NCBI GenBank assembly: GCA_016194935.1
Contig: JACQAO010000085.1
Coordinates: 1 to 50,085 of the forward strand
From: Betaproteobacteria bacterium
GTDB taxonomy: Bacteria > Pseudomonadota > Gammaproteobacteria > Burkholderiales > Rhodocyclaceae
DNA length: 50,085 nt
Reading direction: 5' to 3'
Positions 7,047 through 15,566 of this stretch are shown here, piece by piece (position 1 is the first letter of the stretch; every line of letters begins with the position of its first letter). A program made the position numbers and the translations under genes. A model generated the notes under the pieces. That model saw only the letters and a list, made by a program, of their open reading frames with translations, ran no database searches and had not been told where the DNA came from.

Positions 7047-8318
7047 ATGGAACAAAAAGATTGTAGCGATTACGGCATCAATCCACTGCGCCGCGAGTTC
7101 ATGCGCCGTTCGGCGGCACTCGGCGGAGCGGCACTGACTGCCGGCGCAGGCCTGGTGACGAGCAGCGGCGCTTGGGCCGCCGGCTCAGACGCGCCGGAAA
7201 AAAAAGAAGTTCGCATCGGCTTCATCCCGCTGACTGATTGTTCTTCGGTGGTCATGGCCGCAGTGAAGAAATTCGACGAGAAGTACGGTATCAAGATCAT
7301 CCCGTCCAAGGAGGCTTCCTGGGCTTCGGTGCGCGACAAACTGGTGAATGGCGAGCTGGACGCCGCCCATGTGCTGTATGGGCTGGTCTACGGCGTGCAG
7401 ATGGGCATCGGCGGACCGAAGAAGGATATGGCGGTGCTGATGAGCCTCAACAACAACGGCCAGGCCATCACCCTGTCCGACCAGCTCCGGGACAAAGGCG
7501 CGACCGATGGCGCGTCGCTTGCCAGGCTGGTGGCCAGGAAAGAGCGGGAATACACCTTCGCCCAGACCTTCCCGACCGGAACGCATGCCATGTGGCTCTA
7601 CTACTGGCTGGCGACATACGGCATCGATCCATTCAGGGATGTGAAAAACATCTCCGTGCCGCCGCCGCAGATGGTTGCCAACATGCGCGTCGGCAACATG
7701 GATGGTTTCTGTGTCGGCGAACCCTGGAACAACCGCGCCATCGTGGACAAGATCGGCTTCACCGCAGTGACCACGCAGGACATCTGGCCCGATCACCCCG
7801 AGAAAGTACTGGGTACCACGGCTGACTTCGTCGCCAAAAATCCCAACACTGCCCGCGCCATGACCGCTGCGGTACTCGATGCGGGCAAGTGGATCGACGC
7901 ATCGCTCGCCAATCGGCGCACCACTGCCGAAATCGTGGCGCAGAAGGCTTACGTTAATACCGACATGGATGTCATTCTGGAGCGGATGCTGGGCCGTTAT
8001 ACAAATGGCCTTGGCAAAAGCTGGGACGACAAAAACTACATGAAGTTTTTCAACGACGGCGCGGTGAACTTTCCCTACCTCTCTGACGGCATGTGGTTTC
8101 TCACCCAGCACAAGCGCTGGGGTCTGCTCAAGGCCGATCCGGACTACCTTGCCGTGGCGAAGAAGGTGAATCGCATCGACATCTATAAGCAGGCCGCCGC
8201 TGCGGTAGGCGTTGCCTTGCCAAAGAGTGAGATGCGGACATCGAAGCTGATGGATGGCGTCGTCTGGGATGGCAAGGACCCTAAAAAATACGCCGCCAGT
8301 TTCAAGATCAGAGCCTGA
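7047..8318 (+). CDS. nrtA: Nitrate ABC transporter substrate-binding protein (NrtA/NasF)
   Basis: A 423-residue periplasmic binding protein of the NrtA/CmpA family. It carries a twin-arginine signal (LRREFMRRS, hydrophobic run, cleavage near GAWA), so it is exported, unlike the cytoplasmic sensor NasS. Family blocks include RIGFIPLTDCSS, the TFPTGTHAMWLYYWL region and FCVGEPWN. The ATG at 7047 is preferred over 7041 because the AAGGGG ribosome site at 7034-7039 is then seven bases away instead of one. It is the first gene of nrtA-nrtB-nrtD-nasA and lies behind a sigma-54 promoter and attenuator. Confidence 0.92.
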   Translation: MEQKDCSDYGINPLRREFMRRSAALGGAALTAGAGLVTSSGAWAAGSDAPEKKEVRIGFIPLTDCSSVVMAAVKKFDEKYGIKIIPSKEASWASVRDKLVNGELDAAHVLYGLVYGVQMGIGGPKKDMAVLMSLNNNGQAITLSDQLRDKGATDGASLARLVARKEREYTFAQTFPTGTHAMWLYYWLATYGIDPFRDVKNISVPPPQMVANMRVGNMDGFCVGEPWNNRAIVDKIGFTAVTTQDIWPDHPEKVLGTTADFVAKNPNTARAMTAAVLDAGKWIDASLANRRTTAEIVAQKAYVNTDMDVILERMLGRYTNGLGKSWDDKNYMKFFNDGAVNFPYLSDGMWFLTQHKRWGLLKADPDYLAVAKKVNRIDIYKQAAAAVGVALPKSEMRTSKLMDGVVWDGKDPKKYAASFKIRA

Positions 8319-8328
8319 GGGAGGATTT

Positions 8329-9258
8329 ATGCATGCCGCAAGCCTGAATGGCGTCGTGATCGACGCACCGCCCAAGAGAAAGGTCAGTACCGTGGAATCC
8401 ACGCATGCAACATCCATCGCCAAACCTGATGTACCGCTTGCCGTGGCTGTGGAGCCCCCTGCACTCCAGAGCAACAGAAACAATATCTGGCGCAATCTGC
8501 TCAAGGTGCTGGCGCCGCCGTTGTTTGGCCTGTTACTGCTGATCGCACTGTGGGCGCTGGTGTCAGTGAAAGGCGGCAGCATTCCGGGGCCGATGAAAAC
8601 CTGGCTGGCTGCGGTGAAACTGTTCGCCGATCCTTTCTACAACAACGGCCCCAATGACCAGGGCATCGGCTGGAATGTGCTTGCTTCTTTGCAGCGCGTT
8701 GGCATCGGTTTTGGTTTTGCGGCGCTGGTGGGCATTCCTCTGGGTTTCATGATCGGTCGCTTTGATTTTCTCAATCGCATGGTCGGGCCGATCATTTCGC
8801 TGCTGCGCCCGGTCAGTCCGCTGGCCTGGCTGCCGATTGGGTTGCTGGTGTTCAAGCGGGCAGACCCGGCGGCCACCTGGACCATTTTCATCTGCTCAAT
8901 CTGGCCGATGATCCTCAACACTGCGCAAGGCGTGCAACGGGTGCCGCAGGACTACATGAACGTGGCGCGAGTGCTCAAGCTTTCGGAGTGGAAAATCTTC
9001 ACCAAGATACTCTTTCCCGCCGTGCTGCCCTACATGCTCACCGGCATCCGGCTGTCCATCGGCACAGCCTGGCTGGTCATCGTCGCTGCCGAAATGCTCA
9101 CCGGCGGCGTCGGTATTGGTTTTTGGGTATGGGATGAATGGAACAATCTCAAAGTCGAGCACATCATCATCGCCATTTTTGTCATCGGCATCGTTGGCTT
9201 GATTCTGGAGCAGACGCTGATCCTGGTCGCCCGGCGTTTCACGCATGACAGTAACTAA
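8329..9258 (+). CDS. nrtB: Nitrate ABC transporter permease
   Basis: A 309-residue BPD-type inner-membrane permease with a hydrophilic N-terminal tail (about residues 1-60) and about six transmembrane helices. The EAA-type coupling loop is visible around NVARVLKLSEWKIF and FPAVLPYMLTG. The start at 8329 is chosen for the strong ribosome site GAGGGAGG in front of it, ten bases after the nrtA stop. Family role: translocates nitrate (or related anions) delivered by NrtA. Substrate assignment rests mainly on the nasA and nasT context. Confidence 0.92.
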   Translation: MHAASLNGVVIDAPPKRKVSTVESTHATSIAKPDVPLAVAVEPPALQSNRNNIWRNLLKVLAPPLFGLLLLIALWALVSVKGGSIPGPMKTWLAAVKLFADPFYNNGPNDQGIGWNVLASLQRVGIGFGFAALVGIPLGFMIGRFDFLNRMVGPIISLLRPVSPLAWLPIGLLVFKRADPAATWTIFICSIWPMILNTAQGVQRVPQDYMNVARVLKLSEWKIFTKILFPAVLPYMLTGIRLSIGTAWLVIVAAEMLTGGVGIGFWVWDEWNNLKVEHIIIAIFVIGIVGLILEQTLILVARRFTHDSN

Positions 9259-9267
9259 GGAGGCGGT

Positions 9268-10059
9268 ATGAAAAAAATTCTCCAGATCGAAAATGTCGGC
9301 ATGGCGTTCAGCACCAAACAAGGCAGTTACACGGCCCTGCGCAAGATCAATCTGACCATCCGCGAAGGTGAGTTCGTTACCTTGATCGGCCACTCCGGCT
9401 GCGGCAAGTCGACCCTGTTGAATCTGGTTGCAGGGCTGACGCTTCCGACCGAAGGCATCCTGCTCTGTGATGGCCGCGAAATTGGCGGACCTGGGCCGGA
9501 ACGCGCCGTGGTATTCCAGAATCATTCGCTGCTGCCCTGGCTGAGTTGTTTCGAGAATGTTTATTTAGGCGTCGAACGCGTCTTTGGACGTCTGGAAGGC
9601 GCGCCGAAACTCAAAAAACGTACAGAAGCTGCACTGACCCTGGTGGGGCTCGGAGACGTCCAGGCAAAATTTCCCAACGAAATTTCCGGCGGTATGAAGC
9701 AGCGTGTCGGCATCGCCCGCGCCCTGGCCATGCAACCGAAAATCCTGCTCATGGATGAACCTTTCGGTGCGCTCGACGCGCTGACGCGCGCCAATTTGCA
9801 GGAAGAGCTGATGCGTATCGTGGCGGATACCGGCGCCACTACGGTGATGGTAACCCACGATGTAGATGAAGCGGTGTTGCTTTCAGATCGGGTAATGATG
9901 CTTACCAATGGCCCGGCTGCGACCATCGGTGAAATTCTCGAAGTCAATCTGCCGCGACCGCGCCAGCGCCTGGCTCTGGCGCATGATCCGGTGTATGCCG
10001 AATGCCGCGCCGCGATTCTGGAGTTTCTCTACCACAAGCAGTTGAAGCGGGCCGCATAA
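9268..10059 (+). CDS. nrtD: Nitrate ABC transporter ATP-binding protein
   Basis: A 263-residue ABC ATPase of the nitrate/sulfonate/taurine family. Walker A is GHSGCGKST, the signature is ISGGMKQRVGIARAL, Walker B is ILLMDEPFGALD and the H-loop is in VMVTHDVDEAVLL. It lacks the extra C-terminal NrtA-like domain of cyanobacterial NrtC, so it is NrtD/NasD-like and probably works as a homodimer. Strong ribosome site GGAGGCGGT; the gaps to the neighbouring genes are nine and six bases. Confidence 0.9.
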   Translation: MKKILQIENVGMAFSTKQGSYTALRKINLTIREGEFVTLIGHSGCGKSTLLNLVAGLTLPTEGILLCDGREIGGPGPERAVVFQNHSLLPWLSCFENVYLGVERVFGRLEGAPKLKKRTEAALTLVGLGDVQAKFPNEISGGMKQRVGIARALAMQPKILLMDEPFGALDALTRANLQEELMRIVADTGATTVMVTHDVDEAVLLSDRVMMLTNGPAATIGEILEVNLPRPRQRLALAHDPVYAECRAAILEFLYHKQLKRAA

Positions 10060-10065
10060 GAAGCT

Positions 10066-12837
10066 ATGGCGCAAGTACCCTCTGGGGCACAAGTACTTTC
10101 TGTCTGCTGTTATTGCGGCGTCGGCTGCGGCGTCGTGATCCAGCACGATGGCACGCGCATCACCGGCGTCAGCGGTGACGCGGACCATCCGGCCAATTTT
10201 GGCAGGCTTTGCAGCAAAGGTTCCACGCTGCATCTGACCGGCATGCAAACCACACGGGCGCTTTATCCGGAATTACGTCTTCAACGCGAGACGCATGCCG
10301 CGCCGCGCCAGCGCGTGAGTTGGGAGCTAGCTCTCGATCATGCCGCTGAACGCTTTGCCCAAATCATCCGCGAGCACGGAGCGGATGCCGTGGCTTTCTA
10401 CGTTTCCGGCCAATTGTTGACCGAGGACTACTACGTCTTTAACAAGCTGGCGCGCGCCCTGGTCGGCACCAACAACATCGACTCCAACTCGCGCCTGTGC
10501 ATGTCATCCGCCGTCTCGGCCTACAAGCGCACCCTCGGCGCCGATGCGCCGCCGACCTGTTACGAGGACCTGGATCTCGCCGACTGCGTCCTGATAGCCG
10601 GTTCCAACACCGCTTACGCTCATCCCATTGCCTTTCGCCGCGTGCTTGACGCCAGGGCGGCGCATCCCGAACGCAAGTTGATCGTGATCGACCCGCGCAT
10701 TACCGACACCGCCGCCGCTGCGGATATACACCTGCAAATCGAACCGGGTACTGATTGCACTCTGTTCGGCGCCATGTTGCATGTACTGATCCGCGATGGG
10801 CTGATCGACGATCACCATATCGCCGCACATACCTCGGGATTTGAACAGGTGTGCGCAGCAGTGCGCACGCTAACCCCGGACGCAGCAGCACACACCTGCG
10901 GACTCGGCCCGCGCGGCGCTGAAGACATCGTCACCGCTGCGCATTGGTTCGGACAGGCCGGTACCGCCCTGTCGCTGTGGTGTCAGGGACTCAACCAGTC
11001 GCAGCATGGTTCGGATAATGGCGCCGCGCTGATACATTTGCATCTCGCCAGCGGACACATCGGCAAGCCGGGCAGTGGCCCCTTCTCACTCACCGGTCAG
11101 CCCAACGCCATGGGCGGACGCGAAGTCGGCGCCATGGCGAATTTGCTCGGCGGTCACCGCGACCCCGCCGATCCTGTGCAACGTGCCGAAATGGCGGAAC
11201 TCTGGGGCATTCCTGCCCTGCCCGCTACACCGGGAAAAACCGCCGTTGAAATGTTTGAAGGCTTGCGGCAAGGCAACATCAAGGCCGTCTGGATTGCCTG
11301 CACCAACCCGGCACAATCGCTGCCCGACCAGGCCCATGTGCGCGAGGCCCTGAGTGCAGCCGAATTCGTCGTACTGCAAGAAGCCTACAACGACACCGAG
11401 ACGGCAGCCTATGCCGATCTGCTGCTGCCCGCCGCGACCTGGGGCGAAAAGGATGGCGCCATGAGCAATTCCGAACGGCGCATCACCCGCGTGCGCGCCG
11501 CCATCGCGCCGCCTGGCGAGGCGCGCGCCGACTGGACCATCGCGCGCGACTTCGCATTACGCCTGGGCGAACGGCTGGGTCGTGAGGATGTGTCCAGCTT
11601 GTTCGGCTTTAGTTCGTCCGAGGAAGTTTTCGAAGAACATGCGGCAACCACAGTTGGCCGTGACCTCGACATCGGCGGATTAAATTACGACTTGCTGGAA
11701 TCCGCCGGGCCGCAGCAGTGGCCGCTGCCCGCCGGATCGGCAAACGGGCGCAAACGACTCTATGCAGATCATCGCTACGCCACTGTCGACGGACGCGCGC
11801 GCTTTGTGGGGATCAGTCTTGCCGCCACCGCAGAAGCCGGTAGCGCACGCTATCCGCTGCACCTCAACAGTGGCCGGCTGCGCGACCAATGGCACGGCAT
11901 GAGCCGTACCGGCAAGCTGGCGCAACTGATGAACCATGCCGAACTGCCGAATGTTTCGATCCACCCCGACGATATCGATCTGCACGGGCTGAAGCCGGGC
12001 GAACTGGTGAGCGTGACCAGCCGGCGCGGCAAAATCGTCATGCCGGTCGCTGCCGACGCCACCCTGAAACCTGGCCATGCCTTCATACCCATGCACTGGG
12101 GCCGTCGCCGTCTTTCGCATAGCGGCGTCAACGAACTGATCGCACCCGCGCTTGACCCCTATTCGAAACAACCGGAATTGAAACATGCCGCCATCAGCTT
12201 ATCCCGCGCCGCCCTGCCCTGGCGCGGATTGTTGCTGCGCCAGGCGATCAGTGTCGATGCAGGCGAACAGGCGCTGGCATGGGATGCCGCATTAGGAGTG
12301 TTTCTGGCGCACTTCGATTACGCCAGCCTGACCCTGGCTGGACGCGACTCGCCTCTGTTGGCGCTGCACCTGGCTTCGGCTGCGCCACCCGGTGCAGAGC
12401 TACTCGCGGCCATTACAGCGGCTGCTGAACTGTCCGCAACGCCATTGCACTATGACGATGCGGCACGCGGTATCCACAAACGCGCACTGATCGAAAACGA
12501 CCGCTTGACCGGTGTCCTGCTTTTCGGAGAAACCGCCGCAGGCGGCTGGTTACGCGCCTCCATGCTCGCTGGCCAACCGGCTGCACCCTTGCGTCGCTGG
12601 CTGTTCGCGCCATTGGCAGGGCTTCCCATCGGCATGCCGGCGCGCGGACGCATCATCTGCAACTGTCACGACGTGGCGGAAGATCAAATCAGCGCCGCCA
12701 TCGCCAGTGGCGCCGCCACACTTGCCCTGCTCCAAACTCAACTGCCCTGCGGCAGTGGCTGTGGTGCCTGCATCCCGGAGCTCAATCGGATGCTTGCCAT
12801 AACAGCCGCACCCAAACTCAGAGCATCAGGTCATTGA
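10066..12837 (+). CDS. nasA: Assimilatory nitrate reductase, catalytic subunit with BFD-like C-terminus
   Basis: A 923-residue cytoplasmic molybdopterin (bis-MGD) oxidoreductase. An N-terminal [4Fe-4S] site is formed by C15-x2-C18-x3-C22 and C49, followed by the molybdopterin domains and the dinucleotide-binding domain near residues 600-720. The C-terminus carries a BFD-like [2Fe-2S] module (CNCHDV ... LPCGSGCGACIPEL), as in Klebsiella-type NasA. Reaction: nitrate to nitrite. It is the last gene of the nrt operon. No nitrite reductase (nirB/nirD) or NasC-type reductase is found in the window, so nitrite must be reduced by genes elsewhere. Its 3' end overlaps the convergent CheZ-like gene by 20 bp. 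Confidence 0.93.
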   Translation: MAQVPSGAQVLSVCCYCGVGCGVVIQHDGTRITGVSGDADHPANFGRLCSKGSTLHLTGMQTTRALYPELRLQRETHAAPRQRVSWELALDHAAERFAQIIREHGADAVAFYVSGQLLTEDYYVFNKLARALVGTNNIDSNSRLCMSSAVSAYKRTLGADAPPTCYEDLDLADCVLIAGSNTAYAHPIAFRRVLDARAAHPERKLIVIDPRITDTAAAADIHLQIEPGTDCTLFGAMLHVLIRDGLIDDHHIAAHTSGFEQVCAAVRTLTPDAAAHTCGLGPRGAEDIVTAAHWFGQAGTALSLWCQGLNQSQHGSDNGAALIHLHLASGHIGKPGSGPFSLTGQPNAMGGREVGAMANLLGGHRDPADPVQRAEMAELWGIPALPATPGKTAVEMFEGLRQGNIKAVWIACTNPAQSLPDQAHVREALSAAEFVVLQEAYNDTETAAYADLLLPAATWGEKDGAMSNSERRITRVRAAIAPPGEARADWTIARDFALRLGERLGREDVSSLFGFSSSEEVFEEHAATTVGRDLDIGGLNYDLLESAGPQQWPLPAGSANGRKRLYADHRYATVDGRARFVGISLAATAEAGSARYPLHLNSGRLRDQWHGMSRTGKLAQLMNHAELPNVSIHPDDIDLHGLKPGELVSVTSRRGKIVMPVAADATLKPGHAFIPMHWGRRRLSHSGVNELIAPALDPYSKQPELKHAAISLSRAALPWRGLLLRQAISVDAGEQALAWDAALGVFLAHFDYASLTLAGRDSPLLALHLASAAPPGAELLAAITAAAELSATPLHYDDAARGIHKRALIENDRLTGVLLFGETAAGGWLRASMLAGQPAAPLRRWLFAPLAGLPIGMPARGRIICNCHDVAEDQISAAIASGAATLALLQTQLPCGSGCGACIPELNRMLAITAAPKLRASGH

Positions 12838-13357
12838 GCAGGCTATCGACTTCCCTCTGTGACAATCGTTGATCTTCTGTGGGGCCGCCGCTCTCGACCA
12901 CGATAATGGCGCCGACCAGCGCCTTGGTGGCCTTGCGCAAAGATTGGCCGGCGAGATCCTGAAACTCCTGGGCCACCATGATGTTGGTCAGGTGGCCGCC
13001 GATGCCGCGCAGCGCGGCCTCAAGTTCCTTGCGGTTCCAGTCCTTGCCGAGCATTTCGAGAGCCGCGCCCACGAGCATCTTGGCAGCTTCGGCTTCCAGC
13101 AAAGATTTGTTGGCAGCCTCGGAGGTCATGCGCTCGACGTTGCCAAGTATTGTCGAAACCGCCTTGGGATTATCTGCCGAGGCTTTGCCCAGCCCCTTGG
13201 CGGCCTTATTAAGCTCTTTGGCCAGCGACTTCAGTTCACCGAGCACTTGACCCGTAGATTGCGGCGCTTTCTTTGGTGCAGGTTTCTTCACGGGTGTTTT
13301 TTTCGCAACTACTGTTGGTTTTTTGGCGGCTTTTCCTGTTCTGGTCACGGCTTTCAT
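12818..13357 (-). CDS. CheZ-like phosphatase with lysine-rich N-terminus
   Basis: A 179-residue protein. Residues 9-31 are Lys/Pro/Ala-rich, histone H1-like and probably disordered. The remainder is helical and ends like CheZ: the segment AQEFQDLAGQ contains D134 and Q138 in the D-x3-Q spacing of CheZ's catalytic residues, and the last residues SQREVDSLLNDLML resemble the CheZ C-terminal helix that binds CheY. The start at 13357 is chosen because of GGAG six bases before it; a longer start at 13396 has no such site. No chemotaxis genes are nearby, so the target receiver is unknown. A structural or DNA-binding role for the basic tail is possible. Confidence 0.65.
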   Translation of the reverse strand: MKAVTRTGKAAKKPTVVAKKTPVKKPAPKKAPQSTGQVLGELKSLAKELNKAAKGLGKASADNPKAVSTILGNVERMTSEAANKSLLEAEAAKMLVGAALEMLGKDWNRKELEAALRGIGGHLTNIMVAQEFQDLAGQSLRKATKALVGAIIVVESGGPTEDQRLSQREVDSLLNDLML

Positions 13358-13506
13358 CCAAATCTCCAATATCTCTCTGTCCGGAAAGCGGAACATATCA
13401 GCAAATTGAAAGTTGCGCTAACCATGCCGAACAGCGGTGGTGGATTCACTGCTTTGACCATGGCGTGTTCATGGGGTTTATCCGAAGATCAATCCGCAAC
13501 AAAGGT

Positions 13507-13545
13507 TATAATCGCCGCCATTACGAATCGCAATATTTACGATTC
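13507..13545 (+). promoter_or_regulatory. Putative -10 box and inverted repeat before the NMO gene
   Basis: TATAAT lies at 13507-13512, without a good -35. It is followed by the inverted repeat GAATCG-N9-CGATTC (13525-13530 and 13540-13545), which ends 20 bases before the start codon. The palindrome's position downstream of the -10 would suit a repressor site. The rest of the 208-bp gap 13358-13565 shows nothing else I can name. Confidence 0.4.
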
Positions 13546-13565
13546 TATTCACTGCCGGGATTGCA

Positions 13566-14834
13566 ATGAAACGTGTAGATGATTTCCGCCTGCGATTCGG
13601 GAAAAAAGAACTGGTGCCGATTATCGTCGGCGGCATGGGCGTGGATATATCGACGGCTGAGCTTGCCCTGGAGGCGGCGCGGCTGGGTGGCATTGGCCAT
13701 ATATCCGATGCCATGGTGCCGACCGTCTCGGATCGGCGCTTCAAGACCCATTTCGTCAAGGACAAGCTTAAATTCTTCAAGTACAACGTCGCCAATACCG
13801 ACAAGTCGGATGTACTTTTCGATCTCGGCAAACTTTCCGAAGCGACGCATAACCATGTTGGACGAACCATGCAAGCCAAGCGCGGCAATGGTCTGGTTTT
13901 CGTTAATTGCATGGAAAAACTCACCATGAATGCGCCGCGCGAAACACTGCGCGTGCGTCTCACTGCCGCGCTGGATGCGGGCATCGACGGCATCACCCTG
14001 TCCGCCGGATTGCATCTCGGTTCGTTTGCGCTGATCGAAGATCATCCGCGTTTCCGTGACGCCAAGCTCGGCATCATCGTCTCGTCGCTGCGCGCGTTGC
14101 AGATATTCCTGCGCAAGAACGCCAGACTCAACCGGCTGCCCGATTATGTTGTGGTTGAGGGGCCGCTGGCGGGTGGGCATCTCGGCTTCGGCATGGACTG
14201 GGCGCAATACGACCTGCACACGATTGTGGCCGAGATTCAGCAGTATCTGCAATCGGAGAAACTGGAGATTCCCCTGATACCCGCCGGCGGCATATTCACC
14301 GGCAGCGACGCTGTTTCCTACCTTGAAAATGGCGCGGCGGCAGTGCAGGTGGCAACGCGCTTCACCGTGGTGAAGGAGTGCGGCCTGCCGAAAAATATTC
14401 AGCAGGAGTATTTCAAAGCCAGTGAGGAAGACATCGAGGTGAACACCATCTCACCGACCGGCTATCCGATGCGTATGTTGAAAAACAGCCCGGCCATCGG
14501 CGCCGGCATACGCCCCAATTGCGAAGCCTACGGCTATCTGCTGGACGGCTCGGGCAATTGTGCTTATGTCACGGCCTACAACCTGGAAGTTGCGGCGCAT
14601 CCGAATGCGAAGAAAATCTCGGTGATGGACAAGACCTGCCTGTGCACCCACATGCGCAACTTTGATTGCTGGACCTGCGGACACAACACCTACCGGCTCA
14701 AGGACACCACGCGGCGCATGGCGGATGGCAGCTACCAGCTACTCAGCGCGGAACATGTGTTCCACGACTACCAGTTCAGCACCGATCAGCAGGTTGCCCT
14801 GCCAAGCGCTGAGCCAGAGTCTTTGATCGCTTAA
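13566..14834 (+). CDS. Nitronate monooxygenase-like FMN protein
   Basis: A 422-residue TIM-barrel flavoprotein of the NMO/2-nitropropane dioxygenase superfamily. It begins PIIVGGMGVDISTAELA, and the phosphate-binding region of the barrel is in PAGGIFTGSDAV and GAAAVQVATRF. It is longer than typical NMOs and has a C-terminal cysteine cluster, C358-x-C360 and C368-x2-C371, which might bind a metal. Possible reactions are nitronate or nitroalkane oxidation, or an enoyl-reductase-like role. Its position beside the nitrate genes is suggestive but it is on a separate promoter. Confidence 0.75.
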   Translation: MKRVDDFRLRFGKKELVPIIVGGMGVDISTAELALEAARLGGIGHISDAMVPTVSDRRFKTHFVKDKLKFFKYNVANTDKSDVLFDLGKLSEATHNHVGRTMQAKRGNGLVFVNCMEKLTMNAPRETLRVRLTAALDAGIDGITLSAGLHLGSFALIEDHPRFRDAKLGIIVSSLRALQIFLRKNARLNRLPDYVVVEGPLAGGHLGFGMDWAQYDLHTIVAEIQQYLQSEKLEIPLIPAGGIFTGSDAVSYLENGAAAVQVATRFTVVKECGLPKNIQQEYFKASEEDIEVNTISPTGYPMRMLKNSPAIGAGIRPNCEAYGYLLDGSGNCAYVTAYNLEVAAHPNAKKISVMDKTCLCTHMRNFDCWTCGHNTYRLKDTTRRMADGSYQLLSAEHVFHDYQFSTDQQVALPSAEPESLIA

Positions 14835-14847
14835 TTTCCAGGGAATC

Positions 14848-15543
14848 TCATTTGACAGTCGCCGCATCCTGGCCGAACAGGACGCGCTTCTGCTCTTCGC
14901 TGATCCCAGGCGTGGCGTTAAATTCCTGCGCCCTGGCGTAGGCGCGTTGAGTCGCGGGGCGAGCCTTGATCGCGGCAAACCAGCGTTGCAGATGGGGAAA
15001 ATCCTCCAGCTTTTGCCGCTGCCGCTCATGCGGCACGACCCACGGATAGCATGCCATGTCGGCAATCGAATACTCACCGGCAATGAAATTGCGGTCGGCC
15101 AGCCGCTTGTTGAGAACGGCATACAGGCGCGCGGTCTCTTTGACATAGCGGTCTATCGCATAGGCAATGGGTTCCGGCGCGTACTGAACAAAATGATGAT
15201 TCTGTCCGGCCATCGGCCCCAACCCGCCCATCTGCCAGAACAGCCATTGCAGAACGTCATTTCGACCGCGTAAATCGGGCGGAATGAATCGCCCGGCCTT
15301 GTCGGCGAGATACAGCAAAATAGCGCCGGACTCGAACACGGAAACCGGCGCACCACCACCCGTCGGCGCGTGATCCACCAGTGCTGGAATCCGGTTGTTG
15401 GGAGAAATCTTCAGAAATTCCGGCGTGAACTGCTCGCCTTTTCCGATATGGATCGGAACGATCCGGTAAGGCAGTTCCGCCTCTTCCAGAAACATCGTGA
15501 TCTTATGTCCGTTCGGAGTTGTCCAGTAGTAGAGATCAAGCAT
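14848..15543 (-). CDS. Glutathione S-transferase family protein (YfcG/YghU-like)
   Basis: A 231-residue GST with a thioredoxin-like N-terminal domain (YYWTTPNGHKITMFLEE; the TxxN motif of nu-class GSTs takes the place of the usual catalytic Tyr/Ser), the cis-Pro region NNRIPALVD, SGAILLYLADKAG, and the all-helical C-terminal domain with IADMACYPWV. Family members such as YfcG reduce disulfides with glutathione. It is the last gene in a minus-strand run after the DapA-like and DUF1178 genes (gaps of 23 and 39 bp), and is convergent with the NMO gene 13 bp away. Confidence 0.88.
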   Translation of the reverse strand: MLDLYYWTTPNGHKITMFLEEAELPYRIVPIHIGKGEQFTPEFLKISPNNRIPALVDHAPTGGGAPVSVFESGAILLYLADKAGRFIPPDLRGRNDVLQWLFWQMGGLGPMAGQNHHFVQYAPEPIAYAIDRYVKETARLYAVLNKRLADRNFIAGEYSIADMACYPWVVPHERQRQKLEDFPHLQRWFAAIKARPATQRAYARAQEFNATPGISEEQKRVLFGQDAATVK

Positions 15544-15566
15544 GGCGGCCCTCTGTAAAATTAATT

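Noticed and set aside
7185..8582. 465-codon open frame on the minus strand
   Set aside because: It is antisense to nrtA and the start of nrtB, which have clear motifs, ribosome sites and operon context; its translation has no recognisable domain.
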